Positions 9,885-20,351 of a stretch of DNA of 64,000 bases are shown here, one piece after another (the first letter of the stretch is position 1; each line of letters begins with the position of its first letter). The notes under the pieces are model-generated. The model was given only the letters and a program-made list of their open reading frames with translations, had not been told where the DNA came from and made no database searches. This stretch comes from Triglochin maritima. Taxonomy: Eukaryota > Streptophyta > Magnoliopsida > Alismatales > Juncaginaceae. A program made the translations under genes and the position numbers. Location of the stretch: assembly GCA_963682175.1 (NCBI GenBank), contig OY821772.1, positions 14,128,743 through 14,192,742 on the forward strand. Direction: 5' to 3'.

Positions 9885-12339
9885 ATGATGAATTTTCCTT
9901 CCTTCGAAGAAGCCAAAGCATTTTACGTTTCATACGCCGATTCCTGTTGTTTTGGTGTGAAGATAAGGCAATCTCATTACGATCATGGTGTTGTAATACG
10001 GGCCACTCTTACTTGCTCAAAGGAGGGTAATGCTCCCGGAAACCAAGGTGAAGGTAGACCGAAACATAGGTTATCCGGTAGGGTCGAATGCACTGCTCGG
10101 ATTAGGGTCTCCGGTAATCCATCCAGAGGCTACGTAATTAACTACGTAGATCTCGAACATAATCACACCATGCTGTCGGAAGACCAGATGCGCTTCCTCC
10201 GACAAAAACGATCCGTCCCGGAGTCCGCCAGAGCACGCATTTCGTTCAATGATGCTGCCGGTATATCTGCAGCCAAGACCATGCAATCTTTTGTGGTTGA
10301 AGCTGGAGGTCAGGATAAATTGTCTTTCAACGAGCGGGACCTAAGGTTATTTATTCTCCACTTAACCTGGTTGAAGTTACGCATTTAGCTTTGTCATAAA
10401 AATTATGTTTCGCAGGAATGTTGTGAACGAGGTTAGAAACCTCAAAATGGGACCAGGAGATGCGCAAGCTATCCAAGATTATTTCATCAGGATGCAGAAG
10501 AATGATTTCCGCTTCTTTTACGTAATGGATATGGACGACGAAGGCAGACTACGAAATGTGTTCTGGGCCGACAGTCGTTCTCGAGCTGCTTACTCTTACT
10601 TTGGAGATGCAATATGTTTCGACACAACATACATAACAAACAAGTATGACATGCCTTTTGCCCCATTTGTGGGGGTAAATCACCACTACCAGTCCGTCCT
10701 ACTCGGTTGCGCACTCCTCTCTTCCGAGACGACACAAAATTACATTTGGTTGTTCCAAACATGGTCGTGCATGAACGGTACGTGTTTTATTTTGTCCGGC
10801 TTTGTCCGTTTTACGTTATGTGTCTGTCCGGTTACCCTTTACGTTTGTCCGGTTTACGTCTTTTGCTCGTCCGGTTTATCCCTTACGTCTGTCCGGTTTA
10901 CGTTTTTTGCTCGTCCGGTTTATCCCTTACGTCTGTCTGGTTTACGTTTTTTGCTCGTCCGGTTTATCCCTTACGTCTGTCCGGTTTACGTTTTTTGCTC
11001 GTCCGGTTTACCCTTGACGTCTGTCCGATTTACGTTATTTCTGTCCGGATTAACATATGTTTTTATCTTTATCGCGTTGTGTGCAGATACAAGCCCCCCG
11101 GCGATCATAACAGACCAATGTGGCGCCATAGCTGCGGCTGTGAGGACTGTGTTCCCTAAAGCGCGGCACAGATTTTGTATATGGCACATAATGAATAAGG
11201 ACCCTGTGAAGCTGCCCACGAAGTACCGAGAGCATACGTTGTTTGACCTCAACAACTGTGTATTCGATTCCTAGACTCCGGCAGAATTCGAGCGGAGTTG
11301 GCAGGGTTTTCTAGATGATTTCGAGTTCCACGACAATAATTGGCTCCGATCCATTTATGCAATTCGAGAGCGCTGGGTACCTGCATTTTGGCGGGATTGT
11401 TTTTCCGCAGGAATGACATCAACCCAGAGAAGTGAGGGTATGAACGCCTTCTTCGATAAGTACCTCACATCAAGGACGACACTTAAGCAGTTTGTTCAAC
11501 AATACGAACTCGCAGTACGCCACAAGTATGAGAAGGAAGCTCTGTCTGATTTCGATTGTCAGCATAAGGCTCCGCAATTGATTTCGAAATATCCATTCGA
11601 GAGGCAATTGGGCGAGTTGTATACGGTGGGTGTCTTCAAGAAGGTGCAGTTAGAAATTGGGAAGATGATGTACTGCGACATCAAGGATGAGTTCAACGAG
11701 GACGACACATTGCACTTCAACGTGACCGAACATGTATTGACACATATCCTCCCATTGTCGAAACGGTTCACAGTGCAAATTAGAGATGAGAAGTGGGTAT
11801 GCGATTGCAGAATGTTTGATCACGTCGGTATCCTATGTTGTCACGTTTATGTTGTTATTGCCCGAATCCGTCCAAACGCGTTGCTCCCCGAGTCTTACAT
11901 CGTCGACCGATGGAGGAAGGATATCCGAAGGAGCTATGGAGTGAAGTTTCCCCTTCAAAGTGGCATAACGGGGAATGATGCGCTTCGTCGCCACGACGAC
12001 ATAATGGGTCGTGCGGTTTGGATCGCCGAGGCCGTTTTCGACTCAAACGACAGATATCTTCAGGCGGTAGAGGCACTTGAGTTGCTTAAGGAACGTATGC
12101 AACGACCTGATCCTGTGTTCAATGGTACATCCGTTCTCAATCCGGATAAGACAAGACGGAAAGGCAGACCGCCGAGCAAACGACGGATTTCTTTGTCTGA
12201 GAAAATAATTAAAAGTAACGTTAAGAAAATCATCAGGAATAAGGTTCTACCCCCGTTACACCCTGCAGCACCCAAACCGGGGGATCACGATTTCGATGAC
12301 TGGGACATGAATTTGCATTACGAGGGAGTTCCTCCTTGA
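9885..12339 (+). pseudogene. MULE transposase with FAR1 domain and SWIM zinc finger, one nonsense codon
   Basis: Three exons are readable. Exon 1 ends at 10345, intron 1 is 10346-10415 (GT...CAG), exon 2 is 10416-10777, intron 2 is 10778-11086 (GTACGT...GTGCAG), and exon 3 is 11087-12339. Exon 1 encodes a FAR1-type DNA-binding domain (F-x-S-F-E-E-A-K-A-F-Y, then C-T-A-R-I and the D-L-E-H-N-H motif). Exons 2-3 encode the MULE transposase domain with the likely catalytic Asp residues in C-F-D-T-T-Y and I-I-T-D-Q-C. A SWIM finger (C-D-C...C-C-H) follows near 11802-11850. A TAG at 11272-11274 breaks the frame where a Gln codon is expected (CAG to TAG). The start is uncertain: 9885 opens the FAR1 domain, but an acceptor-like CAG at 9854 allows an upstream exon. 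Otherwise the frame is open, so inactivation looks recent. Confidence 0.88.
10795..11060 (+). repeat. TCCGGTTTA minisatellite inside transposase intron 2
   Basis: About seven tandem copies of a roughly 40-bp unit containing TCCGGTTTAC and TTTTTGCTCG fill most of intron 2. The TCCGG core links it to the two larger arrays in the same element. The ORFs reading through it are artefacts. Confidence 0.85.
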
Positions 12340-12479
12340 TTATTGTATTTGTCCTTGGTTGGAATTATTCCTATGTAATTTTGTTGAAAGTCATTGTATG
12401 TCTGTCCGTATTATTGCATAAGATTCAACTCTTTCTTTGCTTGTTCATTTGTGAATTAATTTCTGATGGCGACAAATAT
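12340..12479 (+). other. 3' flank of transposase gene
   Basis: AT-rich sequence after the stop codon, probably the 3' untranslated region. No clear poly(A) signal can be fixed. It leads into the minisatellite at 12480. Confidence 0.4.
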
Positions 12480-14300
12480 ATTTAAGTAATTTTGGTTTGT
12501 TGTATGCCTGTCCGGAATAAGTTATATTTATGTCCGGATTAAGTTACAAGTATGTCCGGATTACGTTATATGTCCGTCCGGATTACGATTCATCCATGTC
12601 CAGAACATAAAATTTGTCCGGAATAAGTGTATTTGTTGTCCGGAATAAGTGTATTTGTTGTTCAGAATAAGTGTATTTGTTGTCCGGTTTAAGAATAAAG
12701 TTTTTCCAGAAACGGAACATAAAGTTTTTCCGGAAGAAGTGTATTTGCTGTCCGGAATAAGTGTATTTGTTGTCCGGCATAAGTGTATTTGTTGTCCGGA
12801 ATAAGTGTATTTTTTGTCCGGTTTAAGAATAAAGTGTGTCCGGAATAACTGTATTTGCTGTCCGGAATTAGTGTATTTGCTGTCCGGAATAAGTGTATTT
12901 GTTGTCCGGAATTAGTGTATTTGTTGTCCGGTTTAACAATAAAATGTGTCCAGAAACGGAACATAAAATTTGACTGGAATAAGTGTATTTGCTGTCCGGA
13001 ATAAGTGTATTTGTTGTTCAGAATAAGTGTATTTGTTGTCCGGTTTAAGAATAAAGTTTTTCCAGAAACGGAACATAAAGTTTTTCCGGAAGAAGTGTAT
13101 TTGCTGTCCGGAATAAGTGTATTTGTTGTCCGGAATAAGTGTATTTGTTGTCCGGAATATGTGTATTTGTTGTCCGGTTTAAGAATAAAGTGTGTCCGGA
13201 ATAAGTGTATTTGTTGTCCGGAATAAGTGTATTTGCTGTCCGGAATTAGTGTACTTGCTGTCCGGAATAAGTGTATTTGTTGTCCAGAATAAGTGTATTT
13301 GTTGTCCGGTTTAAGAATAAAGTTTTTCCAGAAACGGAACATAAAGTTTGTCCGGAAGAAGTGTATTTGCTGTCCGGAATAAGTGTATTTGTTGTTCGGA
13401 GTAAGTGTATTTGTTGTCCGGTTTAAGAATAAAGTTTTTCCAGAAACGGAACATAAAGTTTTTCCGGAAGAAGTGTATTTGCTGTCTGGAATAAATGTAT
13501 TTGTTGTCCGGAATAAGTGTATTTGTTGTCCGGAATATGTGTATTTGTTGTCCGGTTTAAGAATAAAGTGTGTCCCGAAACAGAACATAAAGTTTGTCCG
13601 GAATAAGCTGTCCGGAATAAGTGTATTTGTTGTCCGGAATAAGTGTATTTGTTGTCCGGCTTAAGAATAAAGTTTTTCCAGAAACGAAACATAAAGTTTT
13701 TCCGGAAGAAGTGTATTTGCTGTCCGGAATAAGTGTATTTGTTGTCCGGAATAAGTGTATTTGTTGTCCGGAATATGTGTATTTGTTGTCCGGTTTAAGA
13801 ATAAAGTGTGTACGGAATAAGTGTATTTGCTGTCCGGAATTAGTGTACTTGCTGTCCGGAATAAGTGTATTTGTTGTCCGGTTTAAGAATAAAGTGTGTC
13901 CCGAAACGGAACATAAAGTTTTTCCGGAAGAAGTGTATTTGCTGTCCGGAATAAGTGTATTTGTTGTCCGGAATAAGTGTATTTGTTGTCCGGAATATGT
14001 GTATTTGTTGTCCGGTTTAAGAATAAAGTGTGTCCGGAATAAGTGTATTTGCTGTCCGGAATAAGTGTATTTGCTGTCCGGAATTAGTGTACTTGCTGTC
14101 CGGAATAAGTGTATTTGTTGTCCGGAATAAGTGTATTTGTTGTTCGGAGTAAGTGTATTTGTTGTCCGGTTTAAGAATAAAGTTTGTCCAGAAACGGAAC
14201 ATAAAGTTTTTTCCGGAATAAGTGTATTTGTTGTCCGGAATAAGTGTATTTGCTGTCCGGAATATGTGTATTTGTTGTCCGGAATTAGTGTATTGATAAT
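12480..14300 (+). repeat. Large TCCGGAATAAG minisatellite between the two MULE genes
   Basis: Some 75-80 tandem copies of a 22-bp unit, with core GTCCGGAATAAGTGTATTTG, span 1.8 kb. A higher-order pattern is visible: a longer block containing TTTAAGAATAAAG and AAACGGAACATAAAG recurs about every 110-370 bp (near 12690, 13047, 13310, 13425, 13665, 13885 and 14170). The array lies in the convergent space between the transposase and Ulp1 genes, so both transcripts could run into it. The long ORFs on both strands exist only because the repeats lack stops. Confidence 0.95.
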
Positions 14301-14435
14301 TTATACATGTCCTTGTATTGATAATTTAACCCAACACCAAATGTCCTTGTATTGATAAATCATTCAAATAGTCTATGTAATTTTAACATGTATACATGTA
14401 TAACTTTGTAAAAAAATTAAAACATCCAGAGTCGT

Positions 14436-17400
14436 TTATTGTTGATCGCACATCCCAGAGTCTTCGAGTAAGAAATTGGCCAAATAGCCTCTAAAACGGT
14501 GAATAACCTTGCTCTGCTTCGGCTGAGTCGGATCAGCATTCTCCATCAAACGCTTCATCCAGTACAAAACGTATGGCCCGCAGTCGTTAGTCCCCGGTTG
14601 CTGTCGTTGGCTACCCTTCCTCTCAACTCTCAGCGGCCACTCGACCTTCAACAACCCTCGCCAGAATCCCGCTATCTTAGACACGGTGCATTCATGAGTT
14701 CCGACTAAACGGTTAGGATTGTCACCTCTTTTAAGTGTGCGGGAGAGGCTGTTGTACTGAATGAACTCTGATCGAGGTCCGTGGGCAGCGAACAGAGTCC
14801 AGTGGCCGGCCAAACAGCATGGTTGTGCGATGATGACTTCCTCCACATTTATTCCTTCAATTTTTGGGAGTAAATAATCTTTCCTTATATCTTCTCCCTG
14901 TCCCTCCACAATCATTTCCGATTCGAAGGATGATAAGCAGACCACCTTTTGTTGCCCTCCTCTTCTGAGGAGTACCTCAATTAGGCCATCAAGAGTTTCG
15001 TTGGTGAATTCTGTTTTTGCCGAAATTATTTCTTTCAGATCACCCCTGCTGATATTGCTCAGAACTCCCCTCCAGATAATATCTTTGGCTTCTCGTTCGG
15101 GAGCCGTTGCATTCAATAAACGACGTACCTCATCATTGGTCAGCGTTCTCAAGGCGGTCGCATCCACATCGGGCCTCGTGGACGAAACATGGGCGGCCAG
15201 TTCATCTTTCGTTGTTTCGTCGGCCTCGTATATTTCTTCACTGGCTTCTTCGGCCCCCTTTGTTTTTGTGGTGGCTTCTTCGGCCTCCTTTATTTCTTCT
15301 TGTTTTTCTGCGGCATTCTTCTGTGCCTCATCTTGGCCAGATTTGCTTTGCGCTTCGTCTATATGTTCTGTGCGCAAGCGTGGTTTAATGGTCCGCATTT
15401 TTTGAGGGTGCAAAAGCGGTAGCGATACCACAGCCTTCCTCTTTCTTTCCTGCTGTCTCCTCTTCTCTTCCTCCTCCCTCTTCTTCCTCTCCTCCTCCTC
15501 CTCCTTCCTCGTCTTCTCTTCCTCCGCCCTCCTCTTCTTCTCTTCCTCCTCCCTCGTATTCCTCTCTTCCTCCTCCCTCCTCTTCTTCTCATCCTCCTCT
15601 CTCCTCTTCTTCTCTTCCTCCTCCCTCTTATTCCTCTCATCCTCCTCCCTCTTCTTCCTCTCTTCCCCCTCCCTCTTCTTCCTCTCTTCCTCCCTCCGCT
15701 TTTTTCTCTCTTCCTCCTCCCTCCTCATCCTCCTCTTCTTCTCTTCCTCCTCCCTCTTATTCCTCTCATCCTCCTCCCTCTTCTTCTTCTCTTCCTCCTC
15801 CCTCTTCTTCCTCTCTTCCTCCTCCCTCTTCTTCCTCTCTTCCTCCCTCCGCTTTTTTCTCTCATCCTCCTCCCTCCTCATCCTCCTCTTCTTCTTCTCA
15901 TCCTCCTCCCTCCTCTTCCTCGTATCCTCCTCCCTCTTATTCCTCTCATCCTCCTCCCTCCTCTTCTTCTCATCATCCTCCCTCTTCTTCTTCTCTTGCT
16001 CCTCCCTCTTCTTCCTTTCTTCCTCCTCTCTCTTCTCCCTCTCTTTCTCCTCTATCTTCTTCCTCTCCTCCGCCTCCCTCTTATTTCTCTCTTCCTCCCT
16101 CTTTTCCCTCTCCTCCGCCTCCCTCTTATTTCTCTCTTCCTCCTCCCTCTTTTCCCTCTCTTCCTCCTCCCCACGGACTCTCAGCCTACGACACTCTTCT
16201 TGAGAGATCCGGAGTTCTTCCTCCAGGTTGTTAATTTTAACTGTCGCCTCCCTAAGTGCTGCTTCGGCTCGCAGGCAATTCGTCTTCACCTCACTAAGTT
16301 CCAACTCTTGTAGCAGTGGGTCACATGGAATGCTGCATTGACTGAGTTGTACCCTTGGTAGAGTGGATGTTGAAGGTGTTTCCTTCGAGGCAACCTTTGC
16401 TGCGGGAGTTGCTTCTGCAGTAGGAAATTGATCCTCTGACAACAGTGAATGCTCCCGTGCACTGAGTTTTGGGGTGCCCTTCAACTCAAATTGACCCGAG
16501 TAAATCCGGGACAAGTTGATGCCTCGATCTTCCAATTTTCTAAGGATTTGGCGTCTGCTAAACATTTCCGTCCAACACTTGAACCGTGGAAATGCTGACC
16601 GGGGATCCCCCAATTTGAACTTCTCGCAAAGCCACACCTGAAAACAGGAATGAGTTAAAAAACAGAAACATAACTTCCCCAGGACAGACACAACTCTTAT
16701 TCCGGACAGACGCAACACGTATTCCGGATAGACACAACTCTTATTCCGGACAGACGCAACTCTTATTCCGGACAGACGCAACACTATTCCGGACAGACAG
16801 AATACTTATTCCGGACATAAACCAACTCTTATTCCGGACAGACACAACACTATTCCGGACAGACAAAATACTTATTCGGACATAAACCAACTCTTATTCC
16901 GGACAGACGCAACACTATTCCGGACAGACAAAATACTTATTCCGGACAGACGCAACTCTTATTCCGGACAGACGCAACACTATTCCGGACAGACAAAATA
17001 CTTATTCCGGACAGACGCAACTCTTATTCCGGACAGACGCAACACTATTCCGGACAGACAATCTCAATACGTATTCCGGACAGACGCAACACTATTCCGG
17101 ACAGACAAACTCTTATTCCGGACAGACAAAATTCTTATTCCGGACAGACAAAATACTTATTCCGGACAGACACAATACGTATTCCGGACAAACAAGATAC
17201 TATTCCGGACAGATAAAATACTATTCTGGACATACGCAATACTTTTCCCGGATAACCTCAAGACACTTATTCCGGACAGAGACAACACTATTCCGGACAG
17301 ACACAAGACCTATCCCGGACAGACAAAACACTTATTCCGGACATAAACCAACACTACTCCGGACTGACACAACACTCATTCCGGACCAAGATGCTTACTT

Positions 17401-18167
17401 GTAATACGGCAACGCAACCATACACGTAGCCCTGCTTCATAGAGAAGTTCCCTGACAATCTCCTCCTCGAGAGGTCTCGTTGGGCTTCCTCTAGTCCTTC
17501 AACCAAGAACGTGTGAACCGCATTTGCCCACGCATATCTCTTGAGGCGCTTGAGGTTCTTAAGGTGCTTCGTGTACCACGCTTTACTTCGCAGTGATCCA
17601 TCGAAGAACAAAAAATGATTGAAAATCATAGAAATAAGGAGTCGGACGTGCTCCTCCTCCTCGCCCATCTTGCTCGTGGCGGTAAGATGACCCAGTAGTT
17701 GGGTGTTGTTGAGGTTCACCCCGTCACGTTTCTCTACGTACATTGCTTCCATATCCACTCTCTGCCCATGTGCTCTTAGTCCAAGTAGAAGGGCGACGTC
17801 TTCTACCGTAAATGGGACCACCCCAGTGGCTATTCTCAGACCGACTTCAGTGGCGTCGAAGTGTTCGACGAACCAACCTAGTATCTCGTTGTCAGTTGTG
17901 ACGTGAGGAAAGGAGAGGAAGTGACCGAAAGGCGTCCGTTGGAAGACATTTTTCTCCTCCTCCTTCATCCGGTTGAACTGCTTGTGAAGGGCCGTGAAAC
18001 CGCACTTGGTTTCGCGGAAGTAGTACGTGCTTCCCTTAAACCACCAAAAAAAATTGTTAGAGGCCAATAATGAACCTTAAAATGAACCAGAAAGAACGTG
18101 GTTGACACAACACCTGCGCGGCTACAATTTCAGGAGCGATGGAGGTTTCAGGTAGAGAAGGATCCAT
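14436..18167 (-). CDS. Plant-mobile-domain-like / charged helix / Ulp1-like (C48) protease, three exons
   Basis: Exon 1 is 18167-18114, exon 2 is 18034-17399, exon 3 is 16637-14436; all junctions are GT-AG and in phase 0, giving about 963 residues without a stop. Residues 19-230 resemble the plant mobile domain/DUF1985 group (V-E-D-V-A-L-L-L-G-L at about 97-104). Residues about 380-630 are an unbroken Glu/Arg/Lys repeat, likely a long single helix. Residues about 815-963 are Ulp1-like: G-H-W-T-L-F (His near 842), Q-x-x-x-G-T-N-D-C-G-P-Y (Cys near 916). The position usually held by the catalytic Asp reads Asn (Q-Y-N-S-L). Ulp1 family enzymes cut SUMO from proteins in the nucleus; whether this one is active is open. 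It lies convergent to the transposase and belongs to the MULE as a passenger. A large minisatellite fills its second intron. Confidence 0.85.
15440..16190 (-). repeat. Purine-rich coding repeat (Glu/Arg/Lys helix)
   Basis: About 750 bp are almost pure purine on the coding strand and pyrimidine on the plus strand, in imperfect units of 15-24 bp encoding E-E-E-R-K-K-R-E. This is the middle of the Ulp1-like gene. Such repeats change length easily. Several overlapping ORFs on both strands here are shadows. Confidence 0.9.
16660..17392. repeat. TTATTCCGGACAGAC minisatellite filling intron 2 of the Ulp1-like gene
   Basis: About 35 copies of a roughly 20-23-bp unit with core TTATTCCGGACAGACGCAAC make up nearly the whole 761-bp intron (16638-17398). 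Splice sites are intact at both edges (GTAAGC donor, TTTTCAG acceptor on the minus strand). The core TTATTCCGGACA is the complement of the core of the array at 12480-14300. Confidence 0.93.
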
Positions 18168-18450
18168 TTTCGTCTTGTTATAATTTTCGTTCGACTAAAA
18201 CAGGAATGAAGGTTTTGGATGAGCGTATGGAAAGGAACTCCGGCTGAAATGGGGAATGGAAAAGGAGAAGACTTGGGAGGAAAGTTACTCGAATGCTGTC
18301 TCGCCGCTAATGATGTACGTGAAGTTTAACCGTCTAATCGTGATTTCGGGAAATGAACCGTCGCACCCAATAATTCGTAATTTACTTTTCCCCGCGCAGA
18401 AGTTTTGGCTGACTGGACGCTGAACTGGCAGCTGACTTGTCCGTCCACGT

Positions 18451-18490
18451 AGGAAGCGTCACGGACGCGGGCGTCCGTGTATAACTACTC
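18451..18490 (-). repeat. Right terminal inverted repeat of MULE
   Basis: Complemented, it begins GAGTAGTTATACACGGACGC and continues with GCGTCCGTGACGCTTCC. It shares the GACGC/GTGACGC core with the left end. The 9-bp TSD TTTTTTATA follows at 18491-18499. Confidence 0.6.
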
Positions 18491-18547
18491 TTTTTTATAA
18501 GCGAATATAGTTGACTTCGAGGGGAAAACAAGGCAAAGATTGTTCCG

Positions 18548-18808
18548 ATGGGCAACAAATGGACCTCACAGGTTCGCCCAGAAAAGACTAGCAATGAAGG
18601 AGTTACAAAAATTAAGGTACGTATGACAGTGGGGGAGCTTAGAAAAGTTACAGCCTCTGCCAAAGAAACTGGAAAAGGCGAGACCGAAATCGCAAGATTG
18701 ATTATGGAGGGGTGTAGCACAGGTAGGTGGGAAGGAGTTTATGTAAAGGAGAATTGTGTCGATCATAACTTGAGAACGAAAGTATTTGAAAAAAGTCATG
18801 AAGATTAA
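18548..18808 (+). CDS. Small hypothetical protein (86 aa), possible host gene next to the MULE
   Basis: An 86-residue ORF with a basic, well-mixed composition and a central K-x-K-V-R-M-T-x-x-E-L motif followed by E-I-A-R-L-I-M-E-G-C. This layout resembles small uncharacterised plant proteins with a V-R-M-T-x-x-E-L-x-x-L core, but I cannot name the family with certainty. The frame stays open for nine codons upstream of the ATG to a TGA, so a short first exon could exist. The MULE inserted only 58 bp upstream of the ATG (right TSD ends at 18499) and may have displaced its promoter. No intron or poly(A) signal is certain. Confidence 0.45.
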   Translation: MGNKWTSQVRPEKTSNEGVTKIKVRMTVGELRKVTASAKETGKGETEIARLIMEGCSTGRWEGVYVKENCVDHNLRTKVFEKSHED

Positions 18809-19307
18809 GATTTGTATGCATCATTTTTCCATGATCTTTGCATCTTTAGCTTCTATATATTGTATATATGAATTTGAATTTATTTTCAATAAGCAAACTG
18901 GCATATTATTCAAGTTTAAGTGGTTTGAGTTGTATAAACTTTTTTGACATTGTTTTTTTGTTAAGATATGTGATGTTGAATTTCCTTTACAGTGAACATA
19001 GCTTTTAGTCATGATTCGTTTGTCGAATTGCATGTTGTGTTTTTTAAAGGTTTTTCATTCGATTACAAAATGCCCCTGACGAGAAAAGGATCCAAGTCTA
19101 GAGTCATGAAGCCTCGGAGGAGCCAGCACAGTTGGTGTTACGTTGTTGTATCCAACGACGATGGCAGCCGTCGCCTCAAGTCCTGGAGAGTCAGTCCACA
19201 GCAGCGTGATTTGGTCCATGTTCAACAGCCACCGGGAGGGGTGTCTCCGGGTTGTTGTTAGTCTTGAAGACACCAAAAGCCTCAATTTGAGCGGGTGCAC
19301 GTCGAAC
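18809..19307. other. Host flank, no gene recognised
   Basis: AT-rich to 19070, then a GC-richer block (19071-19307) with open frames on both strands (18992-19261 plus, 19055-19300 minus). It looks like coding DNA interrupted by the hAT-like insertion at 19308, and could continue at 33198. I do not recognise a product. Confidence 0.4.
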
Positions 19308-20351
19308 GAGGGGCAGATCTAGAATATTTTTTTTGGGTGGAGCATATTGTATTTCCATTGGTCGAATTTTTTATGTGTGACCTACAACTTTAGGATGATA
19401 TTTTGAAAAAATTAATTAAAAAAATAAAAAAATTGAAAATATCATTCCTATTTTTAACATTTTCCAAACCTGAATACATTAAAATTCAAAAAATTAAAAG
19501 AAATTTTTACAACTATAAAACACGACACAGTTAAATTGATTTTATTTTACAACTAAAATTCTAATATCTAAACACAAAGCATATGGTTTGGTAAGGTTTA
19601 TTGGCTATGTTCGTTCTTAAATTTAAAATCGATAACATTAGACAAATAAAGATAGCAAAATAGTATATAAGTATAACGTAAAATAATAATAAAAGATTTT
19701 TGTAATAAATATTACTATTTATACTCATTGCTATTTTCGTTCGTGGAATTGCAGACTTTTGATTTATTATCCATTCTACGACTCTCATGTATAGAATGAC
19801 ATTGATGAATACGTTTCTTATAAATGCTAGTTTATTTTAAGTTTTCATTCCATTTTCAGTCAACCAACGAACTCAATAGTGTCAAAGTTGTTGGATCGTG
19901 AGGGACGCTAATTCTAATCACTTTTAAACTAATTACCTACTTGTTTAAGCAATGAAGATAAGCACAGAGGAATTTAAAATACACAAGTAAGTAAAGCAAA
20001 CCACAATGGACTCGGGGGTTTTTACAGAGGTTCGGCCTCCTGCCTACGTCCTCTCTTGCGAGCTCCGCTCGACACTTCGAGCTCCGCTCGCGTCTTCACT
20101 ATCCACTCCCCGTTCCGGGCCGGGAGAGAACGCCTTTACAAAACAAGCACTACGAACACCCTCACTTGCTTGACATTCTTCCTCTCACAATCCGAGAGGG
20201 AACACTTCGGGGTTTCACCGAAATCCTTGCTTCTTGAACAACCAATGAGTGGAACAACACTCTCTAAACTTGAGCACACTTGAGTGAGATTGGATTTTGT
20301 AGGATTTCTAGTTTAATTGCACATATTTATTTTCGGAATTTTTATGCACAA

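Larger units (their letters stand above)
9223..18490. mobile_element. Mutator-like element (MULE) with Ulp1-type passenger gene
   Basis: The 9268-bp element is flanked by the perfect 9-bp direct repeat TTTTTTATA (9214-9222 and 18491-18499), typical of Mutator-like elements. Its ends are weak inverted repeats: the left reads GAACGCTCGCGTCACGGACG and the right, complemented, reads ACGCCCGCGTCCGTGACGCT. It carries two convergent genes: a FAR1/MULE transposase at 9885-12339 (plus) and a spliced plant-mobile-domain-like plus Ulp1 gene at 14436-18167 (minus). MULEs carrying a Ulp1-like gene are known in plants (Kaonashi-type elements of Arabidopsis, CUMULE of melon), so the class is known. The minisatellite content and the gene details are specific to this copy. 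Confidence 0.88.

Noticed and set aside
12583..14355. Several long ORFs on both strands (up to 299 codons) within the TCCGGAATAAG array
   Set aside because: They exist because the 22-bp unit lacks stops in those frames; the peptides are pure repeats with no domain and overlap on both strands.
15001..16313. Plus-strand and extra minus-strand ORFs across the pyrimidine/purine tract
   Set aside because: Shadows of the Glu/Arg/Lys-coding repeat of the Ulp1-like gene; low-complexity Leu/Ser/Phe or Arg-only products.
12480..17392. Regular repeats resembling a CRISPR-like array
   Set aside because: Repeats are contiguous without unique spacers, and the context is a plant transposon.
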